A DNA stretch of 64,000 bases, taken from contig CM039128.1 in the NCBI GenBank assembly GCA_022036555.1, forward strand, positions 868,001 through 932,000, written 5' to 3'. The translations under genes were made by a program, and so were the position numbers. Below, one piece after another: positions 11,913 through 21,208 of this stretch (position 1 is the first letter of the stretch; each line of letters starts with the position of its first letter). Below the pieces are notes generated by a model that worked only from the letters and a program-made list of their open reading frames with translations, was not told the origin of the DNA and did no database searches. This DNA comes from Microstegium vimineum (Eukaryota > Streptophyta > Magnoliopsida > Poales > Poaceae).

Positions 11913-12081
11913 GATTCCTTCCCTCCCCCCACCGGACATCCTGGGCCAGTGGGCCAATTCTGTTCGGGCTTGGCTTTATAGGGCCCTTCGACGACAACTT
12001 ATAATGCAATTGGGTATCAACGGCTCTCGTCTTCGCAAACCCTAGATCAAAATTTCCCCCAATCCCAACCTTGTGTTCATC

Positions 12082-13232
12082 ATGGAGGAAATGGAAGTGG
12101 AATTGGAGGCGGAGGCGGGATCGGGTTTGGAGGAGAAGGCACCCACATGGGCAGAGGCGCACGATAGAGAAGCACATGGACGCGCTGCGGCAGCGGATCG
12201 CAGAGCTCAACAAGATCGTGCGTCCTCGTCATGACCCGAGTACGGAGTACCATGATCTGTCAGGCATGAGCGAGGCCGACAGAGCGGCGGAGTTGGCGCG
12301 GCTCCGAGAGCAAGAGTGGGACGAGAAGGTGAGGCGAAGCGAGGCGAACGAGGAGATGCTACGCTTGGCGCGGGAGTATGTCCAGCTCGGTTGGAGAGTG
12401 AAAATTCTGAACGTATGAGAGTTCGTTCAACCTATCTGAATGGTCAAGCTTCTCTAGAGATTTGCGTTGGCCCCACAGTTGCGTGCAGTTTTATCTTTGA
12501 TTATTAGAGAATATGCACACATGCAGAGCGTCTCTCTCTCCTCAAAAGCCTGCACACATGTGGGTCCCACGTCAAAAGTAGTCAATCAAAACATCTCGTT
12601 AGACTCCACGGACGCTCATACTGGAGGTTGTGCATTTCACAGCTCGGCTGTGACATGAGGACTCCAGATTTCTCTGGCATGACCGAGGCCGACCGAGCGG
12701 CTGAGGCGGTGAAGGTCAGGATTGAAGAGCTAGAGAAGAAGGCGCGTCGTCTTAAGGAGGCTGGGACCCTGAAGGTCGGCTCAGGGAAGCGGCGGTTCCC
12801 ATCCTCGACTTCGACCCCAAACAGAGGGGCATCTACTACAACCGCTTCTGCTTCGAGAATCTCACAAGATTCGACCTCGACGAGTACGATGTCTTTTTTT
12901 GCTTGCTTGATTATATTATATTTATATGATTGCACGTGTTTGCATTTTTAGTTTTGCTACAACTATTATTTACTGTGAGGAAGAAACCGAAGCTACTTTT
13001 CCTGTGCCACAGCGCCCCATGGTCCGATGGCATTTACTGATGATGATGCATTCGACAAGATCAAGTCACACGTGCCCGGGTGGTGGTGAACATTTTATCT
13101 GTCAAGATAGCCTCTTCGGATGTTGGCTACCCTATCCGAGTGTATGGCAATGCCATTGTCAGAGACTGCATTTACAGCAAGTGTCTTTATATCTTCCGCC
13201 GTCCCAGAGACCGATGCCAACTCATTACCTCT
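12082..13232 (+). pseudogene. DUF6598-like gene, broken
   Basis: The reading starts MEEMEVELEAEAGSGLEEKA at 12082 and goes out of frame near 12165-12172, after which another frame continues HMDALRQRIAELNK and EYHDLSGMSEADRAAELARL up to a stop at 12416. A second GMTEADRAAEAVKVRIEELE block starts near 12660, then the frame shifts to FPILDFDPKQRGIYYNRFCF and LTRFDLDEY, followed by a candidate donor near 12883. A later segment ending at 13232 (GTACAT donor) encodes ILSVKIASSDVGYPIRVYGN and YSKCLYIFRRPRDRCQLI, which match my memory of the DUF6598 core. The C-terminal half of the domain is not seen. A coiled-coil N-terminus with a repeated 'SGM-EADRAAE' unit is visible. Frameshifts and an internal stop argue for a pseudogene; unusual splicing could rescue part of it. 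Confidence 0.55.
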
Positions 13233-13639
13233 AAGGTACATCTCCCTAGCTACTAGCTCTCTTACCAGCAACCAAACAATGCATTGCTTGCCTTTTGTTT
13301 TAATATTATTGCACCCTATATTTTGTACTAAGATTAAAAGGCTAACATCTATATATATCCTGACATTCAAATCATTTATATTGGTTGAGATGTTTTTGTC
13401 AAAAGATGTCGTCAATAAGCAATTAAGAATACATAATTCCCATCCCAATAATCTGATGTTTGAATTCATGGTGATGGAAGATAAACCATTTGGACGCCGC
13501 ACCACTAATTTATTTCATGCAAACATTAGTTGGCCGCACCATAATCGCAATCGTAATAAAATAAAGGTGTTTAGAAAAACTTGTCATGCTTGTTTTTAGT
13601 GCTTGTTTGTAGACTCTAGTGGCCTAGCATTCTATATTT

Positions 13640-14854
13640 GCATACAACTAGATGATCCATATCTGCTGGATCAGTGCCAGCTGCCTCATCTAAAGATCAA
13701 GGAATATCTTCAGTGTGCTGCGTGGCTTAAATTTCATCCACTTAATTTATGTATCTGTCACTATGTTCTCTCACTGTAACTAGCAGATACTATATTTGCG
13801 GGTTTCATCCAGATATTGAAAGCTTTATTTTAATTCAGACACCGTGGTTCAGGAAAATCAGAATGTCATGGATTGGATTGACAACTTGTTGGCAAAAGAG
13901 TCAGATATAGTTTGCATCGAGGAAGAGAGCAATCTCATCACCTCCATCAGATTGTAGATAGCAACAAGTTCTTCAAGTTGGTGCTCCAGCCTGACACTGA
14001 AGCTCTTGTCGCAGGCCAGGCAACTGATAGCGTCACATTGATATTTAGTTTAAGCGAATTTTTGCATCAAGACATTAAACTTTTCCTACAACAAAGAAAA
14101 AGTTCCCCATAACACAGAAAAAAGTGTCCCACAACAAAGGAAAAATATTTCGGTGTCCCACAACCAATTTTGGATAAGTTAGGTGTCTCATAGCAAAATT
14201 TCCCTTAGTTTAAAACATCTCTACCTCCTTGGCTTCTTACACAATAGGACTTGGTATTTTTACTTAGATATCAAACTTAATGGAAGCGGTCACAATGAGC
14301 CAGGGAATGAGAGATATTGGGACAAGTTGTCGTTCCAGGGAGGCTATACAAGAGATATGTTCACATACATCAAAGCGGGGACATTTGAACTAAACATATC
14401 ACATCATGCTTTGTCGCACTATCTGAATCGTCTGAAAAAGGTCAGCAGTATGAGATTCAGAGTGCCCTATATCGGGTAATTGTACTAGTAATTGCATAAG
14501 CTAAAAGGTTCCCCCAATGGTTTTGGGTTCTAGAGTAGTGCTTTGCTGATAACCTCTCAATAGTCACGGGGCTTGCTTTTGGTCATCAATTACAGAATTG
14601 GAAGAAAGCGTGCAAAGAAGTATTAAAAGGTCCCAAGGATTTCAAGCCAGATAATAAATTTGCAACATATGGGGAGTTGGTGGCTTCTATATCAGTTGTA
14701 CTCGAGAGTACACTTGTTGATGATGAAAAAAGTGAGGAGTCTCTTGATTGGCAGAACAGAGAGATAAAGTTTGTATGTGACCCCGATTATGATATGGAGG
14801 AGGAGAAGGAGAACGAGTACGAGGAGAGGGAGGAGAAGGGAGAGGAGGAGGAGG
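13640..14854 (+). pseudogene. Unrecognised gene fragment(s) downstream of the DUF6598-like remnant
   Basis: Several stretches have protein-like composition but are separated by stops: MDWIDNLLAKESDIVCIEEE (from 13868), FKLVLQPDTEALVAG, WYFYLDIKLNGSGHNEPGNE (about 14250), then WDKLSFQGGYTRDMFTYIK and FELNISHHALSHYLNRLKK up to 14440, and from about 14600 NWKKACKEVLKGPKDFKPDN through an acidic tail ending at 14859 in a Glu/Arg-rich repeat. Junctions with GT/AG sites can be imagined but not proven. I do not recognise the family. The segment ends at a minus-strand Copia LTR at 14855, so the original gene may have been cut by that insertion. It could be the 3' part of the preceding gene or a separate one. 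Confidence 0.35.
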
Positions 14855-14994
14855 TGTAGAACTTTGTGGAATTGTCTCGAGAGTGAAGAGTCACTCTCTC
14901 TGTCTACTGAGTCTGAGTACATATACCCATACACATATGGGCCTCTTGGGCCTAATCCAATAACTTACAACTCGTACACATACACAACCCAACA
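14855..14994 (-). mobile_element. Short (140 bp) Copia LTR, minus strand
   Basis: Read on the minus strand the segment begins TGTTGGGTTGTG and ends GTTCTACA, satisfying TG...CA. It is preceded on that strand by a purine-rich tract (CTTGAGGGGAG) and by the end of a Copia RNase H frame, which is the layout expected at the 3' LTR. The partner LTR is not present in the window. Confidence 0.6.
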
Positions 14995-15000
14995 CTCCCC

Positions 15001-15790
15001 TCAAGATGGGCAATAGATATCAATCATCTCCATCTTGTTACATGCTAACGTACATTCATTAACTCCTAAACCTTTCGTTAAACAATTAGCTACTTGTTCA
15101 CTTGAAGCTACATGACTCAATTTAAGTGTTCCATCATCTAAGCGCTCCTTGATGAAGAAGCGATCAATCTCCACATGCTTAGTTCTATCATGCTGAACTA
15201 GGTTATTAGCAATGTTAATCGATGACTTATTATCACACCAGAGCTTTAATGAAACCTCCACTAGTTTCAACTCAGATAATAGATTCTTTAACCATAACAT
15301 CTCACTTACACACACAGACATGGCTCTATATTCTGCCTCCGTAGTTGACCGAGACACTACTGGTTGTTTTTTTGCTCCTCCATGAAACTACATTTCCTCC
15401 TACAAATGCACAATACCCAGATGTCGACCTTCTATCATCTAGACAGCTTGCTCAATCTGCATCACGGTAGCCTTCAATATTTAAGTGACCATTTTTCTTA
15501 AAGCATAGTCCTTTTCCAGGATTACTCTTCAAATATCGCAAGATTCTGTAGACTGCATCCATATGCCCACTCCTAGGATCATGCATGTATCGACTCAACA
15601 CACTTACCGCATATGTTATATCAGACCTTGTATGACATAAATAAATCAAACGCCCTACAAGTCTTTGATATTTCTCTTTATCCACCGGATCTCCAGACTG
15701 AGCACATAATTTGTGGTTTTGTTCGATAGGTGTAGAAGTTGTACGACATCCAAGCATAGCGGACAAAGCACTACTTTTACTGTTTGACAT
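15001..15790 (-). pseudogene. Copia retrotransposon pol remnant (end of RT and RNase H)
   Basis: On the minus strand, 15790-15452 encodes YQRLVGRLIYLCHTRSDI and YAVSVLSRYMHDPRSGHMDA, the end of the Ty1/Copia reverse transcriptase. 15357-15001 encodes RSTTEAEYRAMSVCVSEMLW and VEIDRFFIKERLDDGTL, the Copia RNase H. They are separated by a TGA (at the Trp codon of the usual 'DADWA') and a frameshift between about 15355 and 15455. The upstream gag, protease, integrase and most of RT are missing. The remnant adjoins the LTR at 14855-14994 and is not functional. Confidence 0.9.
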
Positions 15791-15941
15791 AAAAAAGGAT
15801 CATCGTCTTTTGTGTTTCTGTATGCACAAGTATTTGTTGGGTGATTACACAAAGCGGGAGGATGTCGAGCCATACGAGTAACGGCCACATCGTGAAAAAA
15901 ATGCACAAGTGTCGTAGGTGTGTCCATATTTTTATTTTTAT

Positions 15942-16940
15942 AAAGTGCATATCAGGAGTCTCTAAACTTATATTTTTTAAACATGTAAATGGAATATTTA
16001 AGTCCTCAAACTTATTCATCTATGATCTATATTATTATTGTCCCTAGACTTACAAATATATCATTTAGTTCCTCAAACTTATTCAGTTATGTCACCCCGA
16101 TACCTAAACTTATTTTGAGTCTCGTTGTTTGCCTCCAAACCATACATTTTAAACACTTGATATAAAAAAAATAATTCATAGCTTTCTCATATGAACTCGA
16201 ATGAACACAACCTTTATATTATAGACCTCGATGCGATCTACAACTTTGTAGTTGAAATTTTTTTAAACTAAAATTGGTTAGTGTATTCAAATGATATAAT
16301 TAAAAGTGTTTTCAAAATCTTTTGGGATAATAAATGACTTTAAATAAAAAAAACTTTGTAACTACAAAGTTGTAGATTATATTGAGAACTGAAAATTTCA
16401 TATATACCATTTCAATATCAAGATTATCTGATAATTTTGAATTTTAAATTTCGAAATCTATAAACTTACAATAATATTTTGGGGCCCTGCAGTTTTAATT
16501 TAAAAACTTTTTAACTATATAAAGTTTTAGATCGTGTCAAGGTCTACAATACTTATATAAAATTTATCTTAATTCAAGTTCATATGAAGAAGTTATGAAC
16601 TACTCCCTCTGTCCCCATTTGTTTGTCGTTGGAGCAGCACAGTTAAGTGTCTAGATGCACTCAATGTTGCATGCATCAGTACATAGGGTGTGCCCAGGTT
16701 CATTGAATGAGTGTTGCATTTGGTTTTACGCTAGAACGACTGAGATATCGGGACAGAGGGAGTATTTTTTATATCAAATTTTTAGATAGCCATATTTGGA
16801 CCCACATGAGACTCAAAACCAAGTTTAGGGACCGTGATGAGGATCTAAATGGTATATTTGCATGTCTAGGGACCCTAATGACAGAGACGCACAAATTTAG
16901 GGACACATTAGCGCAAGTTTAGAGATCACTAGTGTACTTT
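15942..16940. repeat. Large foldback element carrying a nested MITE
   Basis: The left end AAAGTGCATATCAGGAGTCT and the right end in reverse complement (AAAGTACACTAGTGATCTCT) are similar. Both arms continue for about 200 bp with related phrases such as 'gtccctagac(t/a)t(a/g)caaatata(t/c)catttag' and 'cctaaactt(a/g)ttttgagtctc'. There is no coding capacity. A Stowaway MITE (16603-16762) is inserted in the right half. No clean target duplication was found, so the superfamily (Mutator-like foldback is possible) is unassigned. Confidence 0.6.
16603..16762. mobile_element. Stowaway MITE nested in a foldback element
   Basis: This 160-bp element has termini CTCCCTCTGTCCC and GGGACAGAGGGAG and is flanked by TA on both sides. 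It lies inside the inverted-repeat element 15942-16940, so it is the younger insertion. Confidence 0.88.
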
Positions 16941-16944
16941 ACTC

Positions 16945-17014
16945 TTTTTTCATTTTTTCTAATTTTACTTATCTTATGTTTTTTATACATTAATCGATCT
17001 ATTTTAATTGCATG

Positions 17015-17060
<46 letters not shown>

Positions 17061-17180
17061 TATACTAGTTATTATTATTATTTTTCTACTTTTTACTTAT
17101 CTTTTTGTTTTTTATACATTAATCGATCTGTTTTACATTAAATGGTCATATACGTATTCATATACTAGTTACTAGTTATG
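16945..17180. repeat. Imperfect tandem duplication of about 126 bp with (AT)n tract
   Basis: GTTTTTTATACATTAATCGA occurs near 16979 and again near 17107. Both are preceded by 'tttacttatctt' and followed, after a variable part, by 'attcatatactagtta'. The first copy contains an AT tract at 17018-17057. The function is unknown; it is ordinary tandem duplication. Confidence 0.7.
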
Positions 17181-17337
17181 GACGTATAGGATAACATATA
17201 AAACATTTGCACCATTTTATTTTTCTTTTTTTTTGTGCCATTTTTCTCTAGTTCTTTCACTTTTCTGTTCTTATGATCGCAAATGTACAAAAGTAATAAT
17301 ACATAGTTTTGATGATAATTTATAATGTAAAAAGTTA

Positions 17338-17578
17338 TTCCCTCCATCCTAAATTATAAGATATTCCAAGAATATTAGAGAGTTAAAGTATCTTAAGTTT
17401 TACCAAACTTGTATGATAATATAATAAAATTTATGATATCAACTAGATTCTTCATCATTTATATTTTCATAGTATACATATTTGATATCATAAATCTTTA
17501 TAATTTTGGTCAAACTTAAGATGCTTTTACTCTCTAAAGATTTTTTTTTGAATGTCTTATAATTTGAGATAGAAGGAG
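17338..17578. mobile_element. Stowaway-like MITE
   Basis: The ends are TTCCCTCCATCCTAAATTAT and, inverted at the right, CTCCTTCTATCTCAAATTAT, flanked by TA (17336-17337, 17579-17580). The interior also pairs ('aagtatcttaagttt' with 'aaacttaagatgctt'). Length is 241 bp. Confidence 0.8.
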
Positions 17579-18102
17579 TATATACTAACTCAGTTTCAAA
17601 TTACAGTTTGTTTAATTTTTTTACCTTAAATTTGACAATTCATCTTATTCAAAAATGTATACAAAATATCACTTCTTTTGTTATGATACTAAGTTGAGGA
17701 TGGAATAAACCACCTGAAGGAAAACTCATGGTAAATATCGATGCTAGTTGTGGAATAATTAAGCTCAGGTGTGATGATCAAGGACTCGAGGGGGGAGAGG
17801 ATTCGTTGTAGCGGCAAATAATGACTTCCCTCTAGTTGTAGATGCTGCTCATATGGTTGAGACATGCATGGTTTGAGAGAGGGCCTGAGATCAGCGCAAA
17901 GGCAATGTGCATCAGCTCTCCATTTTTTCCATGAATGTTGTAGTCACCATGCATGCATGTGTTCACTAGTTTGGGTACACTGTGGTTGTGAAAGCCTCCC
18001 ATTCCCAATAATAATGAATGCAAGTACCACCATGAATGCCATTTAATAACCCGCAAAAGAGGATGAGACGACAGAGAGTGTGCAAATTGGTGAGCAGGAA
18101 TA

Positions 18103-18900
18103 ATGGCGGCGTCGTCCATCAAGTTCACGGTGCGCAGGCAAGCGGCAGTGCTGGTGGCTCCGGCGGCCCCGACAGCTCGTGAGTTGAAGCGGCTGTCGGA
18201 CTTGGACGACCAGGACAGCCTACGAATCCAGACTCGATCCCCTCATCTTTTTCTACAAGACGACGACATGGCACTCGCGAGATCGGCCACTTCTTCTTCG
18301 GTTCCGACGAGATCGCGGCAATCCGAGCGGAGCTCTCACCACCGGAGCTTCAGGCACGCGCGTCGAGGTTCGACGTCATCGCAGGCTGGCTATGGAAGCT
18401 GTGCTACTCATCATCGCCGTCGACGGCCGTGGCCGCCGCTGCAGGAGGACCACGAGACTAATTAAGGTGAAGTTTGATGACCTCGATTTTGGGTGGGGCA
18501 CGCCGGGCCGGCGAGACCCAGCGGCGCCCCCGCGGCCACCGTTCCATATCGAAAATAGAAGACGTTTTAGACAAGGCTTGAGTTAAACATTGGGAATATA
18601 AATCATCTATATAACTTTTAAATTGTTGAGTTTGTAAATGTAAAAATTATATAAATAGATTTATTTTGAAAAATATTTTCATAAAAATATACATATATCA
18701 TTTTTTTATAAATATTTTTATAAAAATAAAGGGTCAAAGTTGTGTTTTGGAGATCGTGTCGCTGTCGTAAACGTCTTCTATTTTCAATACGGAGGGAGTA
18801 GGAGCTCGTTGTTGTCACAAAACTCGTTCTCGATGGCACGCCAGCCAAAAGGAGATGTCGAGAGCATTGATGGAGATGAAATTGAAGATCTAGCTAGTTG
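18103..18900 (+). pseudogene. BAHD acyltransferase pseudogene
   Basis: The ATG at 18103 begins MAASSIKFTVRRQAAVLVAP, then ARELKRLSDLDDQDSLR, a typical BAHD N-terminus of grass acyltransferases. After 'LRIQ' the frame is lost and a large part, including the HXXXD catalytic region, is missing. In another frame 18275-18400 encodes GEIGHFFFGSDEIAAIRAEL and RASRFDVIAGWLWKL, the middle of BAHD proteins. At 18480-18510 DDLDFGWGTPG matches the conserved DFGWG motif. A Stowaway-like MITE (18536-18798) follows, and after it 18834-18895 could encode the C-terminal 'LPA' region in degraded form. With the HXXXD motif deleted and the frame broken it cannot be active. Confidence 0.75.
18536..18798. mobile_element. 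Stowaway-like MITE inside the BAHD pseudogene
   Basis: The right end (reverse complement CTCCCTCCGTATTGAAAATA) pairs with the left text CCACCGTTCCATATCGAAAA; both are followed by 'tagaagacgttt'. TA follows the right end. The left terminus is degenerate, so the left boundary is approximate. The AT-rich interior also folds back. Confidence 0.65.
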
Positions 18901-18975
18901 AGAATACACGTACGTGTCGACACTCGTGACTCTAGCACTAGACGGATCGAGGAACAATGTGGGAAGCAAGACCAA

Positions 18976-19880
18976 ACGACTGTACTAGTTTAGGGAGGAT
19001 CGATGATGAACTTTAATTTATACTTAAATAAAATAGATGATTTATTATGTGTAGCACAACGTAGAGCTTTGCATGTGCCCTGTATGGGATGTCGTTGAGT
19101 GTTGACTGAATTCGTCGAGTACATACACTATTCCGCGTTGTCCTTATCATGCAATAAATAGCCCTGGCTTTTTCAAGCGTCCGTCTGGGGAAAAAAAAAC
19201 GGCATAAACAACCTGTTGACGCCGAATCGATTTTTTCCGTAAAAAAACATGTCCTAGTTTTTGTTTTTTAGAAGAAACAAACAGTCAAGAGAAAAAGGAT
19301 ATAGTACCTTTTTGGTCATTCCATCTTTGCAAGCAATGCCATGCTTGCTCAGCTTAAAAGCTCGGTTTTCTTTAATAACAACAAAATAACAGCCGCTGTT
19401 AGCTGGTGGGTTAATAATAATAATAATAATAATAATTGTTGTATTAAAAAAAACTGAAAAAAAAACGTTCGGAACGTTGGCAACACAAGACACACGGATC
19501 ATCCTTCCCGAAGTCCAGGGATGGAATGGAACCGAGCTGTCCAAGGCCCAGAACACACAGTACGTACGTACATGTGGTCCAGGATCCGACGGCGGAAGGC
19601 ATCAGCATCGCCATCGGACGGCCCAGATGGCGTCCCCGTCAAGGCCCACCCGCGGTTGGTTGGTTGGGTTGGGTTGGGTGGCGTCCCTCTCTCTCTCCTC
19701 TCCTCTCTCGCTGTCGTCTCCAACTTTCCCTTGGCTTTGCAGGCTGCCTTCCTTCCTCTCCCCACCTTCCAGCTTGATCGACCGATCCCTCACCCATCCC
19801 TTCCATAGTTCGTTTCCAACTGACATTGCCGCGCAGCGCAGCGCAGCGCACGACTTCCACCCTCCCCACCCTCCGCCCGC
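18976..19880. other. Intergenic region and promoter side of the DUF707 gene
   Basis: 19000-19480 is AT-rich with poly-A runs and an (AAT)n tract near 19412-19436; no gene is seen. From about 19490 the sequence becomes GC-rich with CT-rich tracts (19680-19710) and probably forms the upstream promoter of the next gene. The open frames here on both strands are low-complexity and overlapping. Confidence 0.45.
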
Positions 19881-19886
19881 CTCACG

Positions 19887-19894
19887 CATATATA
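19887..19894 (+). promoter_or_regulatory. Putative TATA box of the DUF707 gene
   Basis: CATATATACGCG stands out in a GC-rich stretch. A start about 30 bp downstream would give a 5' exon from about 19920 to a donor near 20119 (GACAG|GTGCCC), consistent with a non-coding first exon and a long 5' UTR intron. Confidence 0.45.
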
Positions 19895-19919
19895 CGCGCG
19901 CGCCTGCCTGACCCTTCCT

Positions 19920-21208
19920 GCCTGCCTGCCTGCCACCCCACGCGCTCCGCTCCTCCTCGTCCCCCTCCTACGCCACCGCCGCCGTACCCACGGGCAGGGG
20001 CACGGCTGGTGGCTCGTCATCGCCCGCCCCCGCTTTTCCCCCTCCTCCGTCGGAATCGGAACGTACAAGCACCGGCGCCAGCCGCCACGGGATTCAGCTC
20101 CGTCCCCCGGGCCTAGGACAGGTGCCCAGGTTTGCAAAACATGCGCCTTTTTCTTTCCGCCCTCGGTTCTGGTTTCGTCCGATTCGCCATACTAGACTAC
20201 TAGATAGATACACCACTTGTATAGTATAATAATAATAATAGTCCTGCAGCCGGCCGAATGTCCAAACAAGATCGTTCCTTTCCGAGTTTTTTTTTTACTT
20301 CGCATACATACAAAATTAAAAAAAAAGGTTTTAAAGCGCCGGTTAGGTGGTTTGGTTGGTCTTGGATTTGGGATTTCAGCCGCAGAAGAAAGGGGTTCAT
20401 GGAATTGAGATTCCAGATTCATGCCGGGGCTTTCCGTTCCGAATTTGACGTTACTATTTTGCGACCTGTAAACATAGGGGCCTAGTTAATTCAGCTGCTA
20501 CTACCTGTTGTGTCTGCTCTGTACTACTTATATGGAGTAATTGTAATTCCTTGGAGGCCATTAATTAGCTGTTATCTGCGTTTGACAGCGACGCAAACTG
20601 AAATTGGCCTGCAGCAGTTCGTTCTACATCTTGTAATGATGTACTGTTTGTGCGGCGCACTTCTTAGCAAACCGAGTAGAGAGTGCATATTTGGGCAAGT
20701 ATTTCTCGTACTTTTAGATGCATGGGGAGGTTTTTGGTTTCGAATTTGTCGCTGCTATTTTCTGACCTGTAAACATAGGGGCCTAGTTAATTCAGCTCCT
20801 CCTACCTGTTGTGTGGCCTGCTCTGTATTTATGGGTGCATTTGACCGTAAGGAAAACTGAAATTGACCTGCAGCAGTTCGTCGACACGCACAAAACCTTG
20901 TAGTTCTATACTGTTTGAGCGGCCCATTTCTTAGCAAACCGAGTAGAAAGTGCATACTTGGGCATTGCTCATATTTTTGATGCAGTCCAACCATTGTGGT
21001 TGCTTGTTAGTAGCTTATAATGCTATGCAAATTCAAAAAAAAACATATTTGAATTGGAGTCTTCTGACTATGGATTGCGGCCACTGTCTGTGTTTTCTCC
21101 AGGCTCTCATAATAAAGCCGCTGCCATTATGATCTCCCCATATGATGCGTAGCATTTGTCACTTGCAACTGTATTGCTACTCTAGCTGCTGCACCCTTGT
21201 ACTAGAGC
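19920..21208 (+). other. 5' UTR exon and long leader intron of the DUF707 gene
   Basis: A pyrimidine- and GC-rich leader of about 200 bp ends at a plausible donor near 20119. The intron that follows is AT/T-rich and runs toward the coding start at 21209. I could not fix the acceptor before the ATG. It contains a tandem duplication (20424-20985). Inferred from composition and the absence of upstream coding sequence. Confidence 0.45.
20424..20985. repeat. Tandem duplication of about 300 bp in the leader intron
   Basis: Two diverged copies (about 20424-20724 and 20725-20985) share CCTGTAAACATAGGGGCCTA, then GTTAATTCAGCT, 'ctgcagcagttcgt' and CTTAGCAAACCGAGTAGA, all in the same order, with a period near 301 bp. 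Copy 2 is shortened. Confidence 0.85.
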
